Origin: Pseudomonas sp. RIT-PI-r
GTDB lineage: Bacteria; Pseudomonadota; Gammaproteobacteria; Pseudomonadales; Pseudomonadaceae
Reading direction: 5' to 3'
DNA length: 64,000 nucleotides
Assembly (NCBI RefSeq): GCF_001297015.1
Contig: NZ_LIGE01000023.1
Coordinates: forward strand, 186,001-250,000
The notes under the pieces are model-generated. The model saw nothing but the letters and a program-made list of their open reading frames with translations, ran no database searches and was not told the DNA's origin. The translations under genes were made by a program, and so were the position numbers. This document shows, in pieces, positions 1-7,976 of the stretch (the first letter of the stretch is position 1; each line of letters opens with the position of its first letter).

Positions 1-2262
1 CTGGCCAACGGCTTCGCTCCAGTAGTTGGCGTAGTCGCGGAAGTACAGTTGCTCCAGCTCGACCATCAGGCGACGCAAGTCCATGTCGCTGATGCCGGCG
101 CCTTCGCCCAGCACCCAGTTGTCACGCAGGATATCGGTGACCAGCGTTGCGCCCTGTACCGAGAAATACTGCTGATAACCGGACTGTGTGTAGAAACCCG
201 GGATCACGTATTCGGTGCCGATAAACAGCGAACCTTGCGGGCCGAGGTGTTGGCTGAAACGGTATTCCGGCAGGTTGCGCGCCTGCTCGCGGAGCATGCG
301 GTAAACCACGGTGGCCAGCGACTCGCTGCGCAATACCTGACGCGCCTGCGTGACCAACTGGTCGTTCAGCGGGTAGATAAACGGCTGCTTCAGCAGGCGT
401 TCGAGGTGCGCATTCAGACCGTTTTGCACCGCAGTGTTGCCGGTGTAGCGCTGCGACCAGTCAGTGGCAACCCAGTCCTTGAGCCAGACGGCATCGCGAC
501 GGTCTTTCATGTTCAACATCAGGTACGCGCGCAGGCTGTTGAGCAGCTTTTCGCGATCCTTCATGTTGGCGCGGATCTGCCCTTCGAGCATGGTCGCTAC
601 CCGTGGCAACAGTTGCTTTTCAAGCTCGCGCTCGTAAGCCTCTTTGACCACTGGATTGACGTCTTCGCCTTGATACAGACCACCACGTTCGTGATAGGAA
701 ACGTCGCCCTTCTTCGGGAACGCCTGCGTTGCGGCGTAGCTGGTGTCGAGGGTTTTCAGCACGCCCATGGCGTCATCACGCGGCGTCAAGGCGCTGCGCT
801 GCTGTGTCCAGTTCTGTGCCAGATTGCGCAGGTTTTCCAGACGCTCGTAGTTGGCCGAGAAACCGCCCGCCCAGAGCATGCCGAACAGCGCCAATGCCGC
901 CAGTGCGCCGACGTACAGCGCCCGCTGGCCCCAATGAATGCGGCTGCGTTCGCGCTTGTCCAGACCGGCCAGATCGGCCTCGGGGAAAATCACCCGGCTG
1001 AGCAAGTGATGGATGAAACGCGAACGACCGCTGCGCAGGGTCGGCAGCACACCGGCGTTCATGCCGAGGCTGGCGCCGATGCCGGCGGTGGTCGAGTCCA
1101 TTTCCTGGGTCAGGTGCGGCGCGCTGGTCAGGTAGAACCCACGCAGTTGCGTGGCACGCTGATAGCGGTTGCCGGTGAACGCCATGTCGACGAACAGGCA
1201 CAGGCGCTCGCCGATCAGTCCCAGTTGATGCGGGAAGTCGAGGATGCGGCCACGGCGCTGCGTGTCGCGCTCGGAGTGCATGCGCATGATCACTTGGCTG
1301 TTGAGGCGACGCAGCAGTTCTTCGAACTCGTTGCGCAGCACAGCCACGTCGGTGCCGACCTGATCCTTGCGGAAACTGGTTCCGAGCACTTGATCGCTTT
1401 CTTCGCGGGTCAGTTGATCGAAGAACTCGTCGAAGCCGAGCAGCTTGTCAGCCTTGCTCAGGACCAGATACACCGGCACATCGACGTGCAATTTCTGATG
1501 CACATCCTGCAGACGACCACGCACTTGGCGTGCCAGGGTATCGATGTCCTGCTCACTGCCGCCGAGCAGGGTTTCCACCGGAATGGTCACCAGCACGCCG
1601 TTCAGCGGACGGCCGCGACGACGTTTGCGCAGCAGCTCCAGCAAGGTCGTCCAGGCACTGCCGTCGACTTCCACATCCGGTTGCGTGGTGTAACGCCCGG
1701 CGGTGTCGATCAGCACACCGTGGTCGGCGAAATACCAGTCGCAATGACGGGTGCCGAGGGTGTCGCGGGTCAGCTTGCGGTCGATCTTGTTGATCGGGAA
1801 TTCCAGACCGGAAAAGTCCAGCAGGCTGGTCTTGCCCGAGGCTTGCGGACCGATCAGCAGATACCACGGCAAGTCGCTGCGCCAGCGTTCGCTGCGGCCG
1901 CGATACAGGCTCGAGGTCTTCAGGGTTTTCAGCGCGTCTTTGAAGCGCGCCTTCAACTCTTTCTGCTCGTCGTCGATCAGCTCTTCGCGGCGGATGCGAT
2001 CCTGGCCGTCTTCGCTTTCTTCGTCGGCTTTCTTGCGGATACCCGCGCGCCAGCTGACGAAGACCATGGTCAGGCCCCAGATCAGGAACAGCACGGCAAT
2101 GGTCAGCAAGCGGGCGGTCGAACCTTCCCAGAACTTGTAATCATCGACCGCCAACAACGGGCCGACGAACCACACCAGCAGCGCCACGAACAGCACCAGC
2201 AGCAGGGTCCAGACCCAGGTCTGGCGCAGGAAGGCGCCGACTTTCTTGAAAAACTTTTTCAT
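1..2262 (-). CDS. tssM: TssM (IcmF-like) T6SS inner-membrane protein, C-terminus cut by window edge
   Basis: Read directly on the minus strand from an ATG at 2262; about 754 residues are visible and the frame is open at base 1, so the C-terminal periplasmic part is missing here. TssM is the large subunit of the T6SS membrane complex (with TssJ and TssL) and spans the inner membrane into the periplasm. Two N-terminal membrane helices lie at about residues 15-39 and 52-71, a Walker A motif GPQASGKTS starts at residue 138, and a third helix lies near 440-463. The Walker motif is kept, as in NTP-binding members of the family. It starts 13 bases after the tssL stop and is the last visible gene of the operon. 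In the P. aeruginosa HSI-II locus stp1 and stk1 follow this gene, so they are the expected next genes to the left; that is inference. Confidence 0.95.
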   Translation of the reverse strand, partial: MKKFFKKVGAFLRQTWVWTLLLVLFVALLVWFVGPLLAVDDYKFWEGSTARLLTIAVLFLIWGLTMVFVSWRAGIRKKADEESEDGQDRIRREELIDDEQKELKARFKDALKTLKTSSLYRGRSERWRSDLPWYLLIGPQASGKTSLLDFSGLEFPINKIDRKLTRDTLGTRHCDWYFADHGVLIDTAGRYTTQPDVEVDGSAWTTLLELLRKRRRGRPLNGVLVTIPVETLLGGSEQDIDTLARQVRGRLQDVHQKLHVDVPVYLVLSKADKLLGFDEFFDQLTREESDQVLGTSFRKDQVGTDVAVLRNEFEELLRRLNSQVIMRMHSERDTQRRGRILDFPHQLGLIGERLCLFVDMAFTGNRYQRATQLRGFYLTSAPHLTQEMDSTTAGIGASLGMNAGVLPTLRSGRSRFIHHLLSRVIFPEADLAGLDKRERSRIHWGQRALYVGALAALALFGMLWAGGFSANYERLENLRNLAQNWTQQRSALTPRDDAMGVLKTLDTSYAATQAFPKKGDVSYHERGGLYQGEDVNPVVKEAYERELEKQLLPRVATMLEGQIRANMKDREKLLNSLRAYLMLNMKDRRDAVWLKDWVATDWSQRYTGNTAVQNGLNAHLERLLKQPFIYPLNDQLVTQARQVLRSESLATVVYRMLREQARNLPEYRFSQHLGPQGSLFIGTEYVIPGFYTQSGYQQYFSVQGATLVTDILRDNWVLGEGAGISDMDLRRLMVELEQLYFRDYANYWSEAVGQ

Positions 2263-2275
2263 CACACGTCCCTGT

Positions 2276-3151
2276 TTACGGCTGCGACTGCGGTTGGACC
2301 GCGGCTGGATCAAGCGGCTGATAAGGTTGCAGAACGGTGTCGCGCTGCTCGCCCAAGACCCAGGCGAAACCCGAATACATCACCACCAGGCAGACGACAG
2401 TGAACAACACCACCATCCAGGCCGGCACGATGCGCACCAGGTTGCGGCGCTGATCGTCGAGGCCTTCCCAGTGCGGCGACAACTCACGCGGCACGTCGCC
2501 ACGCAACTGACGGATTTGCCGGTACAGAGCGTCGCGGATGCCTTCGAGTTCGAGCATGCCGCGTGCCTGCACGCGGTACTTGCCTTCGAAACCGAGAGAC
2601 AGGCACAAATACATCAATTCGAGCATCGGCAAGTGCTTGACCGGGTTCTTCGACAGTCGATCGAGCAACTGGAAGAACTTCTCGCCACCGAAGGTTTCGT
2701 TGTGGAAGCTGCTCAGCAGGCTCATCTGCGACCACTCGCTTTCGTTGCCCCACGGTGTGGTCACGACGGCTTCGTCGACCACGGTGCAGAGCACGTAACG
2801 CGCGGCCATCACCTGGCTGCTTTCGGCGCCGTTGTGCAGGGCGCGCACTTCAAACAGCTTGAGCCCGGCGGTCAGGCGCTCGTTGAGCGCGTAGAGATCT
2901 TCACGGGTTTCACTGTGCTTGAGGCGCACCACTTCCGAAAGCAACTCGGACGAGGCTGCCACCAGCGAATTGAGGCTGATGTTGAACGCTTCCGCCGGAC
3001 GCAGGCGCGCGGCGTAGATCATGCGTTCTTCCAGTTGCTCGAAGCGCGGTGGCGCGGCGAAGTCGGTCAGCGGACTCGACGCCGGTCCGTGGCCTTGACG
3101 ATCGAGCAGGACGGTTTTGTCGTCCTGGTTGTAATCCGTTTCCTTGATCAT
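2276..3151 (-). CDS. tssL: TssL (DotU-like) T6SS inner-membrane protein
   Basis: 291 residues. DotU/TssL proteins are tail-anchored inner-membrane proteins whose cytoplasmic domain links the membrane complex to the TssK baseplate. The cytoplasmic helical domain occupies about residues 30-235 and one hydrophobic helix lies near 243-268 (VVLFTVVCLVVMYSGF). Only a short tail follows, so this is the plain form without a fused OmpA-like peptidoglycan-binding domain. It lies six bases downstream of tssK and 13 bases upstream of tssM, the usual membrane-complex order. Confidence 0.95.
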   Translation of the reverse strand: MIKETDYNQDDKTVLLDRQGHGPASSPLTDFAAPPRFEQLEERMIYAARLRPAEAFNISLNSLVAASSELLSEVVRLKHSETREDLYALNERLTAGLKLFEVRALHNGAESSQVMAARYVLCTVVDEAVVTTPWGNESEWSQMSLLSSFHNETFGGEKFFQLLDRLSKNPVKHLPMLELMYLCLSLGFEGKYRVQARGMLELEGIRDALYRQIRQLRGDVPRELSPHWEGLDDQRRNLVRIVPAWMVVLFTVVCLVVMYSGFAWVLGEQRDTVLQPYQPLDPAAVQPQSQP

Positions 3152-3156
3152 GTCGG

Positions 3157-4488
3157 TCAGTTCCTGATGGCCCAGAATTTCAGTTCAAGCTCGGCAAATT
3201 CGCCGGACACGTGGAACGCGAAACCGCCGGAGCGCTCGAGTTGTGCCAGGTCTTCGGAACTGAGTTCGAGGATGAAATAGGTTTTGTTCGAATGGAACGC
3301 GATCTGCCGTGGGGCCACCGGCAACGGTTTGACCTTGATCCCCGGCAAGTGCAGGTTGACCAGTTGGCGGATACGCTCCACCGGGCCGACCTTGAGGTGC
3401 GCCGGCAAGCGATGGCGCAGTTCTTCGGAGTCGCAGTTGGCACTCGCTGCCAGCACGAACGAGGCCGAGCCGAGCAGTTTGTGGTCGTGCAACGGCGACA
3501 CGATGATGCCGTACTGACGCGCTTGCAGGATCAGTTCGATGGCGTGCTGTTCGAGCACCATCGACAGTACCTGACGAATCGCTTCCATCAGTTTGCGGAA
3601 GCTGCCGCCCTGATCGGCGTGGGAGTAGCGGCTGTCCAGACGCGGACGTTTGCTCTCGCCGGAGAAGGTCGCCAGATCGCCGAGCATGGTCAGCAGCGTG
3701 CGGTACAACTCTTCCGGGTGCACCTGCTCCAGCCCGAGGTAGTGGCGCAGCAGCAGTTCGGTGCGGTTGATCAGTTGCAGCATCATGAAGTCGCCGACTT
3801 CCGCGCCGCCAACCTTGCCGTTGGAGCGAATCCGTTCGGCAATGGTGTCGCCCCGGTGGCTGAGCATGCTGATGACTTCTTTCAGGCACGACAGCAGATA
3901 GCTGGAGGCGTGGGCCTGAATGTAGGTCGGGACGAAATCCGGATCGAGGCTGATCACGCCGTCGGGCGTGGTGTCGAGCACGTCGCAGATCTTCAGCTTC
4001 ACGTAGGCCTGATCGCTCTGCTGCTCGCCGAGCAACAGTTTGAAGTCCGGACGACCGCAGCTGACCTGGCTGGCAGAATCGTCGCCGGCGTTGGAGTCGG
4101 CCACTTCGGCGTCGTACGCGGTGTAACGCGCGAGCACGTCGGACTGCTCCGGACGGCGCGACTCGATGTGGTTGCCGGTGACCAGCGGCAGCGCCAGATA
4201 GATCGGCGTGTTGCCGGTGTTCGGTGGCACGTCCAGCGCCAGCGGCTCGGTGTTGCCACCGAGTTCGAACAGGCTGCCGTCCGGCAGAATCCCCGAGGCT
4301 TCACTGATCACCAGTTTGCCCATGTTGAGGAACTGCAAGTCGATCTCCAGATTGAGGAAACCCCAGGTGTAGCCACCCAGCAATTGCGTGCGGGTTTTCA
4401 TCTGGTGATCGTAGTAGCGATCGTTGTGCTGGAAGTGCTGCGGACGCAGCAGCATGCCTTCCTGCCAAATGACTTTATGGGTATTCAT
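3157..4488 (-). CDS. tssK: TssK T6SS baseplate protein
   Basis: 443 residues, full length for the family. The N-terminus MNTHKVIWQEGMLLRPQHFQ carries the start typical of TssK (W-x-E-G-M-x-L-x-P-Q-H-F). TssK trimers connect the TssF/TssG baseplate wedges to TssL and TssM at the inner membrane. No signal peptide or membrane segment is present, as expected for a cytoplasmic protein. The gene is packed between tssJ (2-base gap) and tssL (5-base gap), so translation of the three is probably coupled. Confidence 0.96.
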   Translation of the reverse strand: MNTHKVIWQEGMLLRPQHFQHNDRYYDHQMKTRTQLLGGYTWGFLNLEIDLQFLNMGKLVISEASGILPDGSLFELGGNTEPLALDVPPNTGNTPIYLALPLVTGNHIESRRPEQSDVLARYTAYDAEVADSNAGDDSASQVSCGRPDFKLLLGEQQSDQAYVKLKICDVLDTTPDGVISLDPDFVPTYIQAHASSYLLSCLKEVISMLSHRGDTIAERIRSNGKVGGAEVGDFMMLQLINRTELLLRHYLGLEQVHPEELYRTLLTMLGDLATFSGESKRPRLDSRYSHADQGGSFRKLMEAIRQVLSMVLEQHAIELILQARQYGIIVSPLHDHKLLGSASFVLAASANCDSEELRHRLPAHLKVGPVERIRQLVNLHLPGIKVKPLPVAPRQIAFHSNKTYFILELSSEDLAQLERSGGFAFHVSGEFAELELKFWAIRN

Positions 4489-4490
4489 GG

Positions 4491-5000
4491 TCAGTCATCC
4501 GCCTTGGCGAGCACTTGATTGGTGTTACGGATGCCGGACTGGTCCAGAGTCAGATCGACTTCGGTAACTTCCAACGGAGTGATCTGCACCGTGTGGCGCC
4601 ATTGGGTTTCCGGCAAGTCGCGGTAAGCGGCAAGAACGCCGACATAAAGGCTGCCCTCTTCCACCTTGAGTTTCAGTTCCACGGTTTCGCCCGGGCGCAG
4701 TTCGAGTTCTTCACTGGCCACCAGATCCGGGTTGAGGGATTCCTTGGCGCGCTCGTAGAGGCTGAAGAAGTCAGCGTTCTCGAAGGTCACCGGGTGCTTG
4801 AGCTCGAACAGACGCACCACCACCGGCGATGGGCGGCCGTTGAGGTCGAGGTTCAACTGATCGCTGCCGGTCAGTTTCAGGTTGATCTTGGTTACTTTCG
4901 AGTACGGCGACAGCGACGAGCAACCGGCGAGCAACACCAGCACGGTGAGCGCAGTCAGCGTCTTGAAAAAAGCGGTCGAGCGGCGAGACATGCGCATCAT
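4491..5000 (-). CDS. tssJ: TssJ T6SS outer-membrane lipoprotein
   Basis: 169 residues. The positively charged N-terminus is followed by a hydrophobic stretch and the lipobox LLAGC, with Cys27 the expected lipidated residue. TssJ anchors the periplasmic end of TssM at the outer membrane; the rest is the small beta-sandwich domain of the family (ITPLEVTEVDLTLDQ near the end). The start overlaps the fha stop by 4 bases. A nearby upstream ATG would change only the first few residues. Confidence 0.93.
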   Translation of the reverse strand: MMRMSRRSTAFFKTLTALTVLVLLAGCSSLSPYSKVTKINLKLTGSDQLNLDLNGRPSPVVVRLFELKHPVTFENADFFSLYERAKESLNPDLVASEELELRPGETVELKLKVEEGSLYVGVLAAYRDLPETQWRHTVQITPLEVTEVDLTLDQSGIRNTNQVLAKADD

Positions 5001-6193
5001 CCTTGGTGGTCGGTGTGGAGGGTGGAGATCAGGCGGATCTGTTCTTCGTAGGCCTGGGCGAAGTCGCGGGCCAGCAGACGCTCGCTCCAGTCATCGTCCT
5101 GACGCAGCGCCTGGTGATAACGGCCGAACGCTCTCCAGCGCCCGCCAGACGTGGCGATCAATGGCTTGCTGTCGCGCTCGAAACGCAGGGTCAGTTGCTC
5201 CGGCGAAAAGTGCTCCAGGGTGCCGCGCACGGCGGCGCGGCTGGCGGTCAGCAGTGCAACCTGATGCGCCTGCAGATCGCGGAAGGCACGGGAGATCGCC
5301 TGCTCGGCCGGCAGATGTCCGGGCTTGCTTGGCTGCAACAGAATCTGCAGCGCTTCACTCGGATCGACGGCGAATTTCAGCGGATTCTTGTTGGTGCCTT
5401 GCACGGTGGTCTGGGCCAGACGCAGTTCGTTTTTCAGCTCCGAACGGGTGCGCAGGCTCTGCTGCAAACCGCCGATGCTTTGGCGCAGCAAGCGTGCAGC
5501 ATTCAAGGCCAGGGCTTCGCGCTCGTCGTGGCTGAGGCCTTTGACGTCCACACCCAGCGCCGCACCGAAGTGCTCCCAGAAACCTTCGCTTTGACGCTCG
5601 ACGGCTTTCGGTGCCGGAGCGGGCTCAGGTTCGGCGGGCGCGGCGATCAGCTCCGGCACCATCAGGCTTTCCATGTCGATGCGCGCGTAGTCGGCGCGTT
5701 GACGGGAGTCTTCCGGCTTGGTGTTCGGCGCCAGCAGTTCGTCGATTTCCGAGTACACGCGCTCTTGCTGTTCGAGGGCATTGAGCGGGTCGAGATCGAG
5801 AAACGCGTCGTCCGGGATGATGCTGCCCGCGGCGCGCGGACGCCCGGCTTCACCGTCGAAAGTCGCCGGGTCGCGTACCAGACGTGCACGTATCTCGAAG
5901 TCACCGAGCACGTAGGTGCTGCCGTGCTCGATACGCACCGGTTCGCCTTTGTGCAGGCGTGCGCCGCTGTCACCGTCCTGCACACCGTTGCTGCTGGTGT
6001 CGGTCAGAAAGAACGTGCCTTCGCGGTAGCTGACAATCGCGTGGTGATTGGACAGGTGACGCTTGCGGTCAGGGATGATCCAGTCGCAGTCCTCGCCCCG
6101 CCCGATCACGCCGCCGGCCTGTTTAAAGGTCTTCTGGCACAACTCGGTGGGCACGAACTGCTTGGTGTTCAGCATTTCGAAAACCAATTCCAT
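4997..6193 (-). CDS. tagH: FHA-domain T6SS protein (TagH/Fha, ImpI-type)
   Basis: 398 residues. The FHA domain covers about residues 27-95 and shows the phosphothreonine-binding pattern GRGEDCDW ... HLSNHHA ... DTSSNGV. A long alpha-helical C-terminal region follows (residues 200-390), as in the ImpI/VasC type. FHA proteins of T6SS bind Thr-phosphorylated partners and tune assembly; in HSI-II-like loci the cognate kinase and phosphatase (stk1, stp1) follow tssM, which here lies outside the window. The gene starts 18 bases downstream of a tiny lipoprotein gene and its stop overlaps the start of tssJ. Confidence 0.92.
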   Translation of the reverse strand: MELVFEMLNTKQFVPTELCQKTFKQAGGVIGRGEDCDWIIPDRKRHLSNHHAIVSYREGTFFLTDTSSNGVQDGDSGARLHKGEPVRIEHGSTYVLGDFEIRARLVRDPATFDGEAGRPRAAGSIIPDDAFLDLDPLNALEQQERVYSEIDELLAPNTKPEDSRQRADYARIDMESLMVPELIAAPAEPEPAPAPKAVERQSEGFWEHFGAALGVDVKGLSHDEREALALNAARLLRQSIGGLQQSLRTRSELKNELRLAQTTVQGTNKNPLKFAVDPSEALQILLQPSKPGHLPAEQAISRAFRDLQAHQVALLTASRAAVRGTLEHFSPEQLTLRFERDSKPLIATSGGRWRAFGRYHQALRQDDDWSERLLARDFAQAYEEQIRLISTLHTDHQG

Positions 6194-6211
6194 GTTTGAT
6201 GCTCCTTGCGG

Positions 6212-6352
6212 TCACTTGCCGCGATTGACCGCTTGCGGATCACCCAACGGGCGATAGTCGTTGTCGTTGAATTTGTAATTGCCGCTACAGCCGCCAAGGC
6301 CGCATAGAACGACGAGGGTCAGCAGGACAGCGTGCCAGTGACGAACAGACAT
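6212..6352 (-). CDS. Tiny T6SS-associated lipoprotein (OrfX2-like), 46 residues
   Basis: Found by reading the gap between sfa and fha on the minus strand. An ATG at 6352 opens 46 codons ending in TGA at 6212. The product has a basic start (MSVRHWH), a hydrophobic stretch and a lipobox LGGC with Cys22, leaving only about 24 mature residues (SGNYKFNDNDYRPLGDPQAV). P. aeruginosa HSI-II carries a small orfX2 at exactly this place, between sfa2 and fha2, so I take this as its counterpart by position; sequence identity was not checked. Its function is unknown to me. It is too short for most gene callers. Confidence 0.75.
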   Translation of the reverse strand: MSVRHWHAVLLTLVVLCGLGGCSGNYKFNDNDYRPLGDPQAVNRGK

Positions 6353-6383
6353 CAGAGGGTCTCCAGGTGTAGACAAAGCACAA

Positions 6384-6408
6384 AGCGCCGACCCTCGCGG
6401 GCGGCGCT
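6384..6408 (-). terminator. Hairpin between sfa and orfX, possible terminator or attenuator
   Basis: Read on the minus strand the arms AGCGCCG and CGGCGCT enclose an 11-base loop, followed by the T-rich run TTGTGCTTTGTC. It lies 38 bases after the sfa stop codon, so it could lower read-through from the tssA-sfa half into the orfX-tssM half. The T-tract is imperfect, hence modest confidence. Confidence 0.35.
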
Positions 6409-6445
6409 GAAATTGATTTTTGAGGTGAAATCGATGAGCGTTTGC

Positions 6446-7975
6446 CTAGCCATCGAAATCCCCCAGATTGATGTTCAGACGACCGAGCCGGTACAGCAGC
6501 GTGCGCCGGGGCAAGCCCAGTTCGCGGGCCGCGAGGGTCTGGTTGCCGTCGTTTTTGCGCAGGCAATCGAGCAGCAAGGTGCGCTCGACCTGCTCCAGGC
6601 GTTCGCGCAGATTCAGGTGGCTGTTGTCTTCCAGCATCGGTTCCAGGCGCAGGGAAAAATGCTCGGCGAGCAACTCGCCGCCTTCGCACAGCAACACCGC
6701 ACGTTCGACCAACGCCTTGAGTTCGCGGACGTTGCCGGGGAAGGTGTAACCGCCCAGATGCTCCAGCGCTGCATCCGACCAGCGCACCGGATCACGCTGC
6801 AAATACGTGCAGGTCTTGTCGGCGAAATGCTGGGCCAGTTCGAGGATGTCGCCTTCGCGCTGACGCAGCGCCGGCAACTCGATCGGGAATTGCGCGAGGC
6901 GGTAGTACAAGTCCTCGCGGAATTTGCCTTCGCTGACCAAAGTCGACAGATCGCGGTGAGTGGCAGCGATGATGCGTACGTCGATCTTGTGCGTGTCGTT
7001 GGAACCCAGCGGACGGATCTCGCCTTCCTGCAACACGCGCAAAATCTTCGCTTGCAACGACAGCGGCATGTCGCCGATTTCATCGAGCAACAGCGTGCCA
7101 CCATTGGCCGCATCAAACAGACCCGCACGGTCGCGGTCGGCGCCGGTGAAGGCACCTTTGCGATAGCCGAACAGCTCGCTTTCCAGCAGGTTTTCCGGGA
7201 CCGCTGCGCAGTTCTGCACTATGAACGCCTGAGACCGACGCGGGCCGCAATCGTGAATCGCCCGGGCGACGACTTCCTTGCCAGTGCCGGTTTCACCGCG
7301 CAGCAACACGGTGTACGGGCTGTGCAGCACTTTGCTGATCAGCGAATGGGTCTGGCGCATCGCCGCGCTTTTACCGATCAAGCCGTAGCCACTGATGCTA
7401 GGTACGCTGCGCGCCACCGTGGCCGTTTCCGCCAGCGGCTGACGCAGGCGTTGCAACAAATGCAATTGGCCAAGCACGAACGAGCCGAGCTGGCCGAGGG
7501 AATCGGCAAAGCCTTGCAGGTTGGTGCGACGACGACTGGCACACAGCAGCAGACCTTCGACTGCCTTGTGCTGGTTGACCAGCGGCACGCACAGCAACGA
7601 CTGCCACGGCGAAGCCGCTGCCGGCAGAAAACTGGTTTCGTGCAAGCTGCCGCTCAAGTCGTCGAGGCACACCACGCGGTTCTGGCACAGGGCGAACTGC
7701 AGCAGTTGTTCACCGTTGTAATCCGCCGGCAGGCTCGCCGCTTCACGCGGTTGCAGGGCGCCGTCGAGGCATTCGGCGTTCATCCCCAGGCAGGTGTGGG
7801 TGGCGTCGAGCAAATACAGCTGCGTCAATTCGCAACCGCTCAGCTCGGCCAGACCGCGCACAAAGTCACCCAGCAACGCAGCACCGTCCGCCGCCCGCGA
7901 CAGACTGGCGAACTGCGCCAGCAACGCTTCGGCATAGACCAGTGGCTGCGGGACCTGAGTGAACATCACACCCAC
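6446..7975 (-). CDS. sfa2: Sigma-54-dependent transcriptional activator of the T6SS locus (Sfa2/VasH-like)
   Basis: 509 residues. An N-terminal GAF-like sensor domain (about 20-175) is followed by an AAA+ domain with Walker A GETGTGKE at 227, the sigma-54 contact loop GAFTGAD at 274 and a Walker B-like LLLDEIGD, then a C-terminal Fis-type helix-turn-helix (NQTLAARELGLPRRTLLYRL). The intact GAFTGA loop means it should activate RpoN-dependent promoters by ATP hydrolysis. Regulators of this type sit inside V. cholerae and P. aeruginosa H2/H3 T6SS clusters (VasH, Sfa2, Sfa3) and control T6SS genes such as hcp. Here it starts one base upstream of the clpV stop, so it is part of the structural operon. 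The GAF ligand is unknown. Confidence 0.93.
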   Translation of the reverse strand: MGVMFTQVPQPLVYAEALLAQFASLSRAADGAALLGDFVRGLAELSGCELTQLYLLDATHTCLGMNAECLDGALQPREAASLPADYNGEQLLQFALCQNRVVCLDDLSGSLHETSFLPAAASPWQSLLCVPLVNQHKAVEGLLLCASRRRTNLQGFADSLGQLGSFVLGQLHLLQRLRQPLAETATVARSVPSISGYGLIGKSAAMRQTHSLISKVLHSPYTVLLRGETGTGKEVVARAIHDCGPRRSQAFIVQNCAAVPENLLESELFGYRKGAFTGADRDRAGLFDAANGGTLLLDEIGDMPLSLQAKILRVLQEGEIRPLGSNDTHKIDVRIIAATHRDLSTLVSEGKFREDLYYRLAQFPIELPALRQREGDILELAQHFADKTCTYLQRDPVRWSDAALEHLGGYTFPGNVRELKALVERAVLLCEGGELLAEHFSLRLEPMLEDNSHLNLRERLEQVERTLLLDCLRKNDGNQTLAARELGLPRRTLLYRLGRLNINLGDFDG

Positions 7976-7976
7976 C

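Noticed and set aside
49..2403. 784-codon plus-strand open frame opposite tssM
   Set aside because: It runs antisense to a clearly recognisable TssM with Walker A and membrane helices; its translation is rich in Gln, Val, Ala and His as expected for the complement of high-GC coding DNA.
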